This document shows, piece by piece, positions 1-8,301 of a stretch of 64,000 nucleotides of DNA. This DNA is from G963677185 sp963677185 (lineage in GTDB: Bacteria; Bacillota; Syntrophomonadia; Syntrophomonadales; Syntrophomonadaceae). Below the pieces are notes generated by a model, which saw nothing but the letters and a program-made list of their open reading frames with translations, ran no database searches and was not told the origin of the DNA. The translations under genes and the position numbers were made by a program. Numbering within the stretch: the first letter of the stretch is position 1; the number at the start of each line of letters is the position of its first letter. Where the stretch lies: contig OY781889.1 in assembly GCA_963677185.1 (NCBI GenBank), forward strand, positions 2,542,001-2,606,000. The letters run 5' to 3'.

Positions 1-1388
1 GACAGCACCTTATTGGGCAGATTCTTGGCAAAATACGAGTAGTCAGACACCGTATCCCTGACCGATGTTTTAATCCGGCCCAGGGAATAACGCTCCTTGA
101 TAATCCTTTTCGCATAGGGTTCTGCCATCTCAGATATTGCCAGGTCTGGATCCAGGGTGCGGATAATGCCTTCCACGCTTATAAGCATCTTGACTATCAA
201 TGCCAGTTCGGAAGGCAGCCTGACCTGGTGCTTGGCGGTCAGGTTGATTAACTCTTGCAAGGCTTCGCCCAGGTTGATTTCCGCCAGGGGAACCCCGTAA
301 TATTTGCGCTGCAGCCGGGCGATGTCCTTGCGGAATGTTTCGCGGTGCACTTTGCCAGTGTCGGATATGCCCAGGGCCAGCAGGCTTTGCATAACCCCGT
401 TGACATCGTACCGCACCATGGCCAGGATCAAGTCCATTATGTTTTGTTTGAGAATGTGGTCGATCTGTCCGGTTTGCCCAAAATCATAGAATATGATGCG
501 ATTGTCAGGCAGAACAGAAAAATTTCCCGGATGGGGATCGGCGTGAAAGAAACCCTTATAATATACCTGGTCGAACATGGTTCCGATAAGGTAATCGCAT
601 ACCACCTTGACATCAATACCGGCCGCCTTGAGCTCATCCACTTCGGTTATTTTGATACCGCTCACATATTCCATGACCAGCACCTTCTGAGTCGAAAGAT
701 GCCAGAATATCCGGGGAATGACCACCCGGTCCTCGCCCAGGTCAGCCCTGAAACGGTCGGCGTTGCGGCCTTCACGGGTGAAATCCATCTCACCTTGCAA
801 AGCTACTTCGAATTCCTTTACAATATCCCGAACATGATAGAGGCGGCCCCATTCGGTCCGCTTTTCAGCCATGCGGGCAATATCGTAGAGGATCTCCATA
901 TCGTCCCTGACCATGTTCTGCACTCCGGGGCGCTGCACTTTGACCGCCACATCTTCGCCGCTGATCAGCCGGGCACGGTGCACCTGGCCAATAGACGCCG
1001 CAGCAAGCGGTTCGACCTCGAAGTAGGAAAAGGTATCGTCCATGTCGATGCCTTCTGCCTCCAGGACAGCTCTTACCTCTTCGATGGACACCGGGGCTAC
1101 ATTGTCCTGCAGCTTCTGCAGTTCATACAGAAATTCACGGGGAATCAAGTCAGGGCGCATGCTGAGTATCTGCCCGAGTTTTACGAAGGTCACACCCAGT
1201 TCCTCGATGGCCAGGCGTACTTTAACCGCTACTTTCGTGGTAGCAGCCGCTTCCTTCTCCTTGCCGGACAGTTTGTAGCGCACCCAGTCAAGGCCGCTGG
1301 CCACAAAGCTGATTCCATGCTTGGTCAGCACTTCGGTTACCTGTTTGTAGCGCCTGATGTTACTCAGCCTGCGAATCCGGAAAGCCAC
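1..1388 (-). CDS. ABC1/UbiB (AarF) family atypical kinase, C-terminus beyond window
   Basis: About 462 residues are visible and the C-terminus runs off the window start. Family hallmarks can be read on the minus strand: the KxGQ motif (KLGQ, near base 1175), the alanine-rich nucleotide loop in AAASIGQVH (near 980), and the ADPHPGN catalytic segment (near 535). The GTG at 1388 is chosen because GAGGGGG lies 7 nt upstream; an in-frame ATG at 1424 would add 12 residues. UbiB proteins are atypical ATPase/kinases linked to quinone or lipid handling; the substrate here is unknown. It is probably co-transcribed with the phasin-like gene upstream on the same strand. A complete paralogue lies at 20383-22047. 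Confidence 0.9.
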   Translation of the reverse strand, partial: MAFRIRRLSNIRRYKQVTEVLTKHGISFVASGLDWVRYKLSGKEKEAAATTKVAVKVRLAIEELGVTFVKLGQILSMRPDLIPREFLYELQKLQDNVAPVSIEEVRAVLEAEGIDMDDTFSYFEVEPLAAASIGQVHRARLISGEDVAVKVQRPGVQNMVRDDMEILYDIARMAEKRTEWGRLYHVRDIVKEFEVALQGEMDFTREGRNADRFRADLGEDRVVIPRIFWHLSTQKVLVMEYVSGIKITEVDELKAAGIDVKVVCDYLIGTMFDQVYYKGFFHADPHPGNFSVLPDNRIIFYDFGQTGQIDHILKQNIMDLILAMVRYDVNGVMQSLLALGISDTGKVHRETFRKDIARLQRKYYGVPLAEINLGEALQELINLTAKHQVRLPSELALIVKMLISVEGIIRTLDPDLAISEMAEPYAKRIIKERYSLGRIKTSVRDTVSDYSYFAKNLPNKVL

Positions 1389-1491
1389 ACGCCATCCCCC
1401 TCGAATCAGTTTGCGATGCGTCATTAACCAGGCGGGTGCATTGCTGCAACCCCTGACATGGGAAACTGCAATTATGATACAAATGCTTTCA

Positions 1492-1517
1492 GGCCGGTGA
1501 ATACGGTCTCACCGGCC
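1492..1517. other. 9-bp perfect hairpin between phasin-like gene and ABC1 kinase
   Basis: GGCCGGTGA pairs with TCACCGGCC around an 8-nt loop. Neither side carries a T-run, so it is not a standard intrinsic terminator. It could be an mRNA processing or stability element between the two minus-strand genes. Confidence 0.4.
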
Positions 1518-1534
1518 CAATATTATCTATTAGC

Positions 1535-1843
1535 TCACTGTAATTTGGATTCTATGGTCTTCAAACGTTCGGAAACTTCGTCAAACTCTTCCTTGGAAAC
1601 TAAATTCTGGCTGTCGCCTTTCCAGTAGGTTACTTCAGAACGGAGAACTTCCTTGAGGTGTTTGCGATCTTCTTCGCGTTTTTGCATGATGCTGTCGATA
1701 TGCTGCTTGGCCTGCTCACGTGACATTTCACCGCGTTCCACCAGTTCGTTCATGACTTCTTCCAGTTTGCTGCGATTCACATTTTCTTTTACCACAGCCG
1801 CTATCCCGAATCCGATGTTAAGCACTTTCGTAATAAATCCCAT
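1535..1843 (-). CDS. Phasin-like coiled-coil protein (COG3937 type)
   Basis: A 102-residue protein that starts MGFITKVLNIGFG and continues into a charged helical region rich in Glu, Lys and Arg, ending in a probable short coiled coil (EEFDEVSERLKTIESKL). This layout resembles the polyhydroxyalkanoate-granule regulator/phasin family that often sits beside ABC1 kinase genes in Clostridia. The ATG at 1843 is chosen because AAGGAG lies 8 nt upstream; a longer reading frame from 1864 lacks this signal. Expression likely starts at the extended -10 promoter just upstream and continues into the ABC1 kinase gene. The phasin label rests on overall character rather than on a catalytic motif. Confidence 0.65.
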   Translation of the reverse strand: MGFITKVLNIGFGIAAVVKENVNRSKLEEVMNELVERGEMSREQAKQHIDSIMQKREEDRKHLKEVLRSEVTYWKGDSQNLVSKEEFDEVSERLKTIESKLQ

Positions 1844-1888
1844 AAGATCACTCCTTAAAATCAAATTGGCATATTTGCGATTGCATAC

Positions 1889-1897
1889 ATTATATCA
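1889..1897 (-). promoter_or_regulatory. Extended -10 promoter for the phasin-like/ABC1 operon
   Basis: The minus strand reads TGATATAAT, a perfect TGnTATAAT extended -10, 46 nt upstream of the chosen ATG. No convincing -35 box is present. Confidence 0.5.
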
Positions 1898-2057
1898 CAG
1901 CTGAAAACAGTTTGTTCCCATCCCTGAAGGCAGCGCTTTATAAGCTGCGGCCAAGAAAAAGCGCGGTTATTTCTATATTAATGCCTGAACATATTTGTTA
2001 GAATTAAGTAACCATCCGGTTTGCCTGCATGAACAATTTTCGATTGGAGTGGTGTCT

Positions 2058-4412
2058 ATGGGGAACAAAAAACTGTGTTCACTCGTATTGATTGCTTTTA
2101 TTATGGCCGTTTCGGTTACAGCAGCTTCGCCTGGGACAGCCGGTGCAGCCGCGAGCAAAACAACTTTCATGGTTTACATGATCGGTTCTGACCTGGAAAG
2201 CGGAGACCCGCAAACACCCGCAGGAACGATGGATCTTGAAGAGATGAAGAGTGTCGCTTCGACTGCCAATGTCAACATCCTGGTTCAGACGGGAGGATGC
2301 TCTCAATGGTCCACCCCGGGAGTCAGTTCCACTAATAACCAGCGCTGGAAGATAGAAAACGGCGCTATGAACCTCATCAAGGACATTGGCCCGAAAAACA
2401 TGGGCGAGCCCGCCACTCTTTCCGATTTTATAACCTGGTCAGTACAAAGTTACCCTGCTGACCGATATATTCTGGTGTTCTGGGACCATGGCTCAGGTTC
2501 GGTGTATGGCTACGGCTATGATGAGCTTTACAACGGAGACGGCCTGGACCTGTTTGAAATGGATTATGCATTAAACAAGGCCTATTCTTCGACCGGAAAG
2601 AAACTGGATATGGTAGGATTTGACGCCTGCCTGATGGCCAGTGTAGAGACAGCCAGCATGCTGGTTCCATATGCCCGTTACATGGTGGGTTCAGAAGAAT
2701 ATGAACCTGGCACCGGGTGGGATTACGGGGCGGTGCTATCGTCCATCAATGCCACACCAGGCCAGGATATGCCTGCTATCGGCAAAAAGATAGCTGAAAG
2801 CTACCGCAAACAATGCCAGGAATACGATTCAGCTGATGCCATTACCATGTCGGTGATTGACCTGTCCAAAATTCAGGCGGTGGAAAATGCCCTGGACAAC
2901 CTGGCACAGACCATTCACACTAATATCGGCCTGAGCCAAGGCATCAACAGCGTAGCTGAAGCCCGGCGCGATACCGAGTCATATGGGCAATATACCGATC
3001 CTGACTCTTGCATGGATATGGTTGACCTGTCCGGACTTGCGGCCCGGCTCTCCGCCCAGAACGCCGCCCAGAGCCAGGCGGTGCAAAAGGCTGTCACTGC
3101 TGCCGTAGTGTATAATTTGACCAGCCCGGGCAAGCCTTATGCGACCGGTCTGTCGGTCTATTTCCCATATGAAGCCCGGGGCAGTTTCCAGGAAAGATTG
3201 GAGCTTTACCGGCTCATCCCTTTTTCCACAACTTATAAGGATTTTATAGATGCGTATACTACGGCTCTGCTAAAAGATACCACTGCCATTGAGCCCGAAC
3301 AAGAGGTTCCGGATTTGATTGAAACCGAAGAAAACGGTGTTGTTACTGACGAATCTTATACCATACCCGTTGCTCCGTCTGATTTGGCCCACCTGGCCGA
3401 TGCGCGCTCCGTTCTGGGAGCATATCTGGAAGACGCTGTAGAAGGAGAAGCCGGCACCGACATTATCCTGTACATCGGCCTGGATACCGATGTGGATGTG
3501 GACCTTCAAAAAGGTACGCTGACCTCCTCAGTCGCGCATGCCTGGGACATGATGCAAGACCAGTTTGTGGCCATGTATTACATGGAATCAGGAGACGACT
3601 TCTGGGAGTATTACACTCCAGCTATTTTAAACGGTCAGGATGTTGACATCGTGGTTCTATATAACGATCAATATCCTGACGGCAAGGTTCTGGGAGCCAA
3701 GCCAGTCGGCACCAACGACAGCGAAAAAGTGCCCAAGGAGTTTCTGATCATTAAAAGGGGCGACCGGGTAACGCCTGTATATTACTATGAAAATGTCAAC
3801 AATTCTGACGACACCGGCTGGATTGAGGGTGACGAGTTTACCGTTAACGAATCCGAACTGAAGATCGATTACGATATTCTGCCTACCGGCACCTATTACT
3901 ACGGCTTCTGGCTAACCGACTTCGCTGGCAATGAAAGCTCCACAAAGTTCGTATCTGTATATCATGACGCTGATGAATGGTATCTGCCAGGGCAGGAGGA
4001 AAGCAATCCCGCCGATGTTTACACGCAATATATGGGCTATGACATTCCGGTCAACGATACCGGGTCTATACAGGTGGTGCTGAACGGCGAATTGCTGGAA
4101 TTCGAGGTTAATCCGTTGCAGCAGGACGGGCGGGTGATGGTGCCTTTCCGGACCATCCTGGAAGCCCTTGGAGCAACCGTCATATGGGATGCGTTCACTC
4201 AGACCGGCATTGCCCACCTTGGTGAAACGGCGATTATGCTGCCGCTTGGCTCTACCGAACCGCTTATAAACGGCATAATTACCCCCACAGAAGTTGCACC
4301 GTTCATATCCCAGGACACCATGCTGGTGCCGTTGCGCTTCGTAACTGAAGCACTGGGCGCCGAGGTGGAATGGTTCCAGGATAACCAGAGCGTGGCCATA
4401 GTTACTGAATAA
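2058..4412 (+). CDS. Secreted clostripain-family (C11) cysteine peptidase with C-terminal copper amine oxidase-like domain
   Basis: A 784-residue exported protein. Residues 1-33 form a signal peptide (short basic start, hydrophobic core, Ala-rich end). The C11 catalytic domain follows: His144 in FWDHGSG and Cys191 in GFDACLM are the expected His/Cys dyad. The middle section (about 400-660) is acidic and unassigned. The last ~115 residues hold the two-part copper amine oxidase N-terminal-like fold (RVMVPFRTILEALGA and MLVPLRFVTEALGAEVEW), common on cell-surface proteins of Clostridia. The ATG at 2058 fits the signal peptide and has GGAG upstream; an earlier in-frame codon at 1995 would bury the signal. 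It likely cleaves after Arg or degrades external protein, but the specificity is not readable. It stands alone and ends in a clear terminator. Confidence 0.88.
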   Translation: MGNKKLCSLVLIAFIMAVSVTAASPGTAGAAASKTTFMVYMIGSDLESGDPQTPAGTMDLEEMKSVASTANVNILVQTGGCSQWSTPGVSSTNNQRWKIENGAMNLIKDIGPKNMGEPATLSDFITWSVQSYPADRYILVFWDHGSGSVYGYGYDELYNGDGLDLFEMDYALNKAYSSTGKKLDMVGFDACLMASVETASMLVPYARYMVGSEEYEPGTGWDYGAVLSSINATPGQDMPAIGKKIAESYRKQCQEYDSADAITMSVIDLSKIQAVENALDNLAQTIHTNIGLSQGINSVAEARRDTESYGQYTDPDSCMDMVDLSGLAARLSAQNAAQSQAVQKAVTAAVVYNLTSPGKPYATGLSVYFPYEARGSFQERLELYRLIPFSTTYKDFIDAYTTALLKDTTAIEPEQEVPDLIETEENGVVTDESYTIPVAPSDLAHLADARSVLGAYLEDAVEGEAGTDIILYIGLDTDVDVDLQKGTLTSSVAHAWDMMQDQFVAMYYMESGDDFWEYYTPAILNGQDVDIVVLYNDQYPDGKVLGAKPVGTNDSEKVPKEFLIIKRGDRVTPVYYYENVNNSDDTGWIEGDEFTVNESELKIDYDILPTGTYYYGFWLTDFAGNESSTKFVSVYHDADEWYLPGQEESNPADVYTQYMGYDIPVNDTGSIQVVLNGELLEFEVNPLQQDGRVMVPFRTILEALGATVIWDAFTQTGIAHLGETAIMLPLGSTEPLINGIITPTEVAPFISQDTMLVPLRFVTEALGAEVEWFQDNQSVAIVTE

Positions 4413-4464
4413 TCGTTGTTATGTGTAAATGTCCTGGTTTTCTAGATTAAACGTATGTTCAGGT

Positions 4465-4504
4465 TAACCTGCAGTATCAAAACAGTATTGCAGGTTATTT
4501 TTTT
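4465..4504 (+). terminator. Intrinsic terminator after the C11 peptidase
   Basis: A perfect 9-bp stem (TAACCTGCA with TGCAGGTTA) is followed directly by a run of seven T. Confidence 0.85.
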
Positions 4505-4580
4505 GCTTTAATGACCTTGTACAACATTTCTCCGTCCTTGTTTTTATAGTTTATCTGATATATTGTTAAGGAGGTACCAT

Positions 4581-4943
4581 GTGGATTGGGATATCATTTT
4601 ATATCAAAAAGAGAATGGCAATGTACCAGTCCAGGATTTCATATTAAGCTTGAATCCAAAACAACAGGCCAAAGCTGAACGTTCGATCGTATTGCTCCAA
4701 AGTCACGGGCCGTTTTTGCCGGAACCTTATGCCAGGGCCATTTCCGGTAAAACATATAAAGGATTGTGGGAGTTGCGAGTGCAATTTGCGAATGACATTT
4801 CGCGAATTTTCTATTTTACATACACTGGCAACAAAATTGTTTTGTTGCACGGCTTTATAAAAAAATCAAAAAAAACACCCATACGTGAGCTTGAACGTGC
4901 CAAACAGTATATGCTGGATTATCAGAGGAGGTTGATACGATGA
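4581..4943 (+). CDS. RelE/HigB-like (Gp49 family) toxin
   Basis: A 120-residue basic protein with the Gp49/HigB pattern: IPxxDFI-type start (PVQDFILSL), the core LWELRVQFANDISRIFYF, then VLLHGFIKKSKKTP and a C-terminal helix with ELERAKQYM. These are known features of HigB-type mRNA interferases of type II toxin-antitoxin systems. The GTG at 4581 has AAGGAGG 6 nt upstream; an ATG two bases earlier is out of frame. It overlaps the next gene by 4 bases (ATGA), typical for toxin-first higBA operons, so the antitoxin is likely translationally coupled. Confidence 0.85.
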   Translation: MDWDIILYQKENGNVPVQDFILSLNPKQQAKAERSIVLLQSHGPFLPEPYARAISGKTYKGLWELRVQFANDISRIFYFTYTGNKIVLLHGFIKKSKKTPIRELERAKQYMLDYQRRLIR

Positions 4944-5221
4944 AAGATGGTATTCCTTTCAGGGACTTACAGTCCCGTTTGAGAGAGGATCCTGAATTTG
5001 TTGAGGCTTTAAAAGATATTCAAACTGAATACGAAATTATTGAACAAATAATTCAGGCTAGAATGGAACTTAACCTTTCGCAAGCTGAACTTGCCTTGCT
5101 TATAGGAACCAAGCAGGCCAACATCAGCCGCCTCGAGAGTGGTAAAGCGAATCCATCGCTTCAGTTTCTAAAACGAGTTGCCGAAGGCCTGGGGAAAGAA
5201 CTGCATATACAGTTCAAGTGA
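4940..5221 (+). CDS. XRE-family antitoxin (HigA-like)
   Basis: A 93-residue protein with a helix-turn-helix in its C-terminal half (LNLSQAELALLIGTKQANIS, then RLESGKANPS), the usual Cro/CI-type DNA-binding motif. The N-terminal half (about 1-40) would bind the toxin. AGGAGG precedes the ATG by 7 nt. Together with the upstream toxin it should form an autoregulated type II toxin-antitoxin module. Whether this pair is active cannot be told from sequence. Confidence 0.85.
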   Translation: MKDGIPFRDLQSRLREDPEFVEALKDIQTEYEIIEQIIQARMELNLSQAELALLIGTKQANISRLESGKANPSLQFLKRVAEGLGKELHIQFK

Positions 5222-5244
5222 TGGGATGTATTGACGCTATTGTG

Positions 5245-5273
5245 TTGACATTCCTTTATGGTATCGTTAGAAT
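5245..5273 (+). promoter_or_regulatory. Strong sigma-A promoter for ylxM-ffh
   Basis: TTGACA, a 17-nt spacer, then TAGAAT: a full-consensus -35 with a five-of-six -10. The predicted start (about 5280) falls inside the palindrome that follows. Confidence 0.8.
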
Positions 5274-5304
5274 AAACCGTAAAGTATTTTTACTTTACGG
5301 TTTA
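5273..5304. repeat. Perfect 14-bp inverted repeat overlapping the ylxM transcription start
   Basis: TAAACCGTAAAGTA, a TTTT loop, then TACTTTACGGTTTA, with no mismatch. It starts on the last base of the -10 box and ends 5 nt before the ylxM ATG, which leaves no room for a Shine-Dalgarno site. It may be an operator, or a terminator for the upstream toxin-antitoxin transcript, though a T-run after the stem is lacking. Confidence 0.8.
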
Positions 5305-5309
5305 ATAAT

Positions 5310-5651
5310 ATGATAGAAAAAAGCCAGCATGTGCTGCAATTAAAAGATATATACTCCGCTTTGCTGACCGAAAAGCAGCTGGAAGTGCTTAACATGCATT
5401 TTGAGGATGATTTCACCCTGGCGGAAATTGCTGAAAACACGGCCACCAGCAAGCAAGCTGCTTACGACATTATTAAGCGCACCGTTAGCAGCCTGAATTA
5501 CTACGAAGAAAAACTGGGCCTGGCCGCCCGGGAGCAGCAACTGCGCTTCCTTCTAGACCGGGCTCTTTTATTGATTAACCGGCAGAATCCTGCCGAAGCT
5601 GATCTGGATGAAGCAAAACAAATCATTATTGATGCCCTGGAGTTGTTATAG
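5310..5651 (+). CDS. ylxM: YlxM-type putative DNA-binding protein of the SRP operon
   Basis: A 113-residue protein with the family core LTEKQLEVLNMHFEDDFTLAEIA followed by the second helix of a sigma-factor-like HTH (SKQAAYDIIKRT). YlxM (p13) genes sit directly before ffh in many Bacillota and Mollicutes, as here (22-bp gap). The protein is thought to influence the signal recognition particle pathway, with details unclear. The ATG at 5310 has no visible ribosome binding site because the palindrome ends at 5304, so translation may depend on how the leader folds. Confidence 0.88.
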   Translation: MIEKSQHVLQLKDIYSALLTEKQLEVLNMHFEDDFTLAEIAENTATSKQAAYDIIKRTVSSLNYYEEKLGLAAREQQLRFLLDRALLLINRQNPAEADLDEAKQIIIDALELL

Positions 5652-5672
5652 CTTCCGGAAAGGACTGATAAC

Positions 5673-7031
5673 ATGGCATTTGAAGGTCTGTCTGAACGCC
5701 TGCAAGGCGTACTGGACAAGCTGAAAGGCAAAGGCAAGATAAAAGAAGAAGATGTCCGGGCTGCCATGCGCGAGATTCGCCTGGCTTTGCTGGAAGCGGA
5801 TGTCAACTTCAAGGTGGTAAAGGATTTTGTCGGCCGGGTGGGCGATAAAGCAGTGGGGCAGGATGTCCTGCAAAGCATTACTCCCGGTCAGCAAATTGTC
5901 AAGATAGTCTACGATGAAATGGTTGAATTAATGGGCGGCTCTGAAACCAAGCTGGCCACTGCTGTTAAACCTCCAACCGTAATCATGACTGTCGGATTGC
6001 AGGGTGCAGGCAAAACCACCACGGTAGCCAAGCTCGCTCATAATTTCATCAAGCAGGGACGCCGTCCCATGCTGGTAGCAGCAGACATCTACCGCCCCGC
6101 AGCCATCAAGCAGCTGCAGGTGCTGGGCCAACAGGTCGGAGTGCCGGTATTTGCCAGGGGTCAGGAGAATCCAGTGGAAACCGCTGTGGCCTCCATTGAC
6201 GAAGCCCGCAATAACAACCGCGATGTGGTCATAATAGATACGGCTGGACGGCTTCATATCAATGAAGAACTGATGGATGAATTAAGACAGATCAAGACCC
6301 GGCTGGAGCCTGATGAAATCCTGCTGGTGGTTGACGCCATGACCGGTCAGGATGCAGTCAATGTGGCTGAAGCCTTTAACAAGGATCTGGGCATATCAGG
6401 AATCATACTCACCAAGCTGGATGGCGATACCCGGGGCGGTGCCGCCCTGTCGGTACGGACAGTAACCGGCTGCCCTATAAAATTTGTCGGCATGGGTGAA
6501 AAAATGGACGCCCTGCAAACCTTCTACCCGGAACGCATGGCCCAGAGAATTTTAGGGATGGGCGATATACTGAGCCTGGTCGAAAAAGCCCAGGAAAACT
6601 TCGACGAGAAACAGGCCCGGGTTATGGAAGAAAAGATTCGCAAAGCCGAATTCACCCTGGAGGATTTTCTAAACCAGATGCAGCAGGTCAAACGCATGGG
6701 GCCGCTGGAGGATCTTCTAAAGATGATACCTGGCATGAGCCAGCAGCTCAAGGGCATGCCGTCTGGCGGTCTGGATGAAAAGGAAATGGCGCACATCGAA
6801 GCCATTATCCAGTCGATGACTCCGAAGGAGAGACTTAATCCATCAGTTATAAATGGCAGCCGCAAAAAACGCATTGCCCGGGGAAGCGGCATGAGAGTAC
6901 AGGATGTCAATCGCCTGCTGAAGCAGTTCGAGGAATCGCGCAAGATGATGAAGCAGTTCAGCACTATGGCGGGTGGCAAGAAGGGTAAAAAACGCGGCGG
7001 TATGATGCCCGGCATGAAATTCCCCTTCTAA
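5673..7031 (+). CDS. ffh: Signal recognition particle protein Ffh
   Basis: A 452-residue SRP GTPase that delivers nascent membrane and secreted proteins to FtsY at the membrane. Domains in order: N domain (1-90), G domain with P-loop GLQGAGKTTT (108-117), DTAGR and TKLDG motifs, then a methionine-rich M domain that binds signal peptides and SRP RNA and ends in a GMMPGMKF tail. The length is normal for the family. GGAAAGGA precedes the ATG. It is co-transcribed with ylxM and probably with rpsP, 58 bp downstream. Confidence 0.98.
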   Translation: MAFEGLSERLQGVLDKLKGKGKIKEEDVRAAMREIRLALLEADVNFKVVKDFVGRVGDKAVGQDVLQSITPGQQIVKIVYDEMVELMGGSETKLATAVKPPTVIMTVGLQGAGKTTTVAKLAHNFIKQGRRPMLVAADIYRPAAIKQLQVLGQQVGVPVFARGQENPVETAVASIDEARNNNRDVVIIDTAGRLHINEELMDELRQIKTRLEPDEILLVVDAMTGQDAVNVAEAFNKDLGISGIILTKLDGDTRGGAALSVRTVTGCPIKFVGMGEKMDALQTFYPERMAQRILGMGDILSLVEKAQENFDEKQARVMEEKIRKAEFTLEDFLNQMQQVKRMGPLEDLLKMIPGMSQQLKGMPSGGLDEKEMAHIEAIIQSMTPKERLNPSVINGSRKKRIARGSGMRVQDVNRLLKQFEESRKMMKQFSTMAGGKKGKKRGGMMPGMKFPF

Positions 7032-7089
7032 TTACGGTTTCTATATTTATATGATAGAAAATCAGAGCAGATATTAAGGAGGTGACAAC

Positions 7090-7359
7090 GTGGCGACGAA
7101 AATCAGGTTAAGAAGAATGGGAGCCAAGAAAAGCCCTTTTTATAGATTGATTGTGGCTGATTCAAAGTCTCCAAGAGATGGACGTTTTATCGAAGAGCTG
7201 GGATATTACGATCCTTCAACTAATCCAGCAACAGTTAAAATCGATGAAGAGAAGATTCTTCAATGGCTGGGCACCGGTGCACAGGCTACTGATACCGCCA
7301 GATCCCTGCTGAAAAGCCAGGGTATACTGGCCAGGTTCCACGAAAGCAAAAAGAAATAG
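7090..7359 (+). CDS. rpsP: 30S ribosomal protein S16
   Basis: An 89-residue protein with the conserved start ATKIRLRRMGAKKSPFYRL and the segment DSKSPRDGRFIEELGYYDP, both typical of bS16. It is part of the 30S 5' domain. The GTG start is preceded by AAGGAGGTGA, a near-perfect ribosome binding site. The ffh-rpsP-khpA-rimM-trmD-rplS order is the standard Bacillota arrangement. Confidence 0.98.
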   Translation: MATKIRLRRMGAKKSPFYRLIVADSKSPRDGRFIEELGYYDPSTNPATVKIDEEKILQWLGTGAQATDTARSLLKSQGILARFHESKKK

Positions 7360-7471
7360 CCTGTTGCCGGGATGCCGGCTGCAGCAGGTTCTAACGGCGG
7401 CAGACTGGCTGCGGGACAGGCTCCCCAGCCGGATTGCTGCACAAATCTGATTACAGGGCAGGGTGATCCTT

Positions 7472-7702
7472 ATGAAGGAACTGGTTGAATACATTGCCCG
7501 GTCTCTCGTAGACCGGCCTGAAGATGTCGATATTCAAGAAATTGAGAACGATAAAAACGTTACCCTGGAATTGCGGGTGGCCCAGGAAGATATGGGCAAA
7601 GTGATTGGCAAGCAGGGCAAAATAGCCAAATCCATACGCACGCTGACCAAGGCGGCTGCCGCCAAACAGAATAAGAAGGTTTCAGTCGAAATCATCGGTT
7701 AA
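7472..7702 (+). CDS. khpA: KH-domain RNA-binding protein KhpA (YlqC)
   Basis: A 76-residue single KH domain. It has the conserved MKELVEYIARSLVD start and the nucleic-acid-binding loop GKVIGKQGKIAKSIRTL (GxxG). KhpA binds RNA, often as a dimer with KhpB, and affects cell division and elongation in Gram-positives. The ATG at 7472 matches family starts and has GGGTGAT upstream; an in-frame GTG at 7463 is less likely. The 112-bp gap after rpsP shows no gene. Confidence 0.93.
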   Translation: MKELVEYIARSLVDRPEDVDIQEIENDKNVTLELRVAQEDMGKVIGKQGKIAKSIRTLTKAAAAKQNKKVSVEIIG

Positions 7703-7708
7703 TTTCGG

Positions 7709-7742
7709 GCGTATGAAGGAAGCCTGGCTTTGCTTCATACGC
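7709..7742 (+). terminator. 10-bp hairpin between khpA and rimM (possible attenuator)
   Basis: GCGTATGAAG pairs perfectly with CTTCATACGC around a 14-nt loop, followed by TTATTATTTCT. The weak T-run suggests partial termination within the operon. Confidence 0.5.
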
Positions 7743-7769
7743 TTATTATTTCTATGGGATGGTTAATAC

Positions 7770-8297
7770 GTGAATAATAGTGACGAGCGGGTATGCATAG
7801 GCCGGATTAGCAAGGCCCACGGAACCCGCGGCGAAGTGCGCATAAGCTCATACAGCGACTTCCCGGAACGTTTTAAAAGCTTAAAAACGGTGTCTGTGGA
7901 TGGTCTGCGCGATGTTAAAGAACTCGAGGTGGAAGCGGTCCGCTTTCATAATCGCCAGGTTCTTATTAAGTTTCGCGGCGTGGACGCTATTGAATCAGCA
8001 GATCTCCTCAAAGGCGGTCTTCTAATGGTTGACGAAACCGACGTGTTTCCTCTTCCTGAAGGCTATTACTATCATTTTCAGCTTATGGGCTTGATAGTAA
8101 CCGACGAGGAACACGGTGAACTGGGCCCCATTAGCGAAATAATCGAAACCGGAGCTAATGACGTATACGTTGTTCATTCTCTCCGATATGGCGAGATTCT
8201 GATCCCGGTCATTCCCCAGGTAGTGCTGAATATTGACCTTAAAGCCAAAAACGTACAGGTAAAGCTGCTGCCTGGCTTGATTGACCAGGAGAACTAG
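7770..8297 (+). CDS. rimM: 16S rRNA processing/ribosome maturation factor RimM
   Basis: A 175-residue protein with the RimM N-terminal beta-barrel (CIGRISKAHGTRGEVRI, about 9-25) and a C-terminal PRC-barrel-like part. That second part includes YYYHFQLMGLIV, the ANDVYVV motif and EILIPVIPQVV. It binds S19 and helps mature the 30S head. The start is GTG at 7770 with a weak site (GGGATGG). It sits 4 bp before trmD, the normal gene order. Confidence 0.95.
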   Translation: MNNSDERVCIGRISKAHGTRGEVRISSYSDFPERFKSLKTVSVDGLRDVKELEVEAVRFHNRQVLIKFRGVDAIESADLLKGGLLMVDETDVFPLPEGYYYHFQLMGLIVTDEEHGELGPISEIIETGANDVYVVHSLRYGEILIPVIPQVVLNIDLKAKNVQVKLLPGLIDQEN

Positions 8298-8301
8298 GCG
8301 C

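Noticed and set aside
255..1427. A 390-codon + strand open frame at the left edge
   Set aside because: It is the antisense of the ABC1 kinase, which carries clear motifs on the minus strand.
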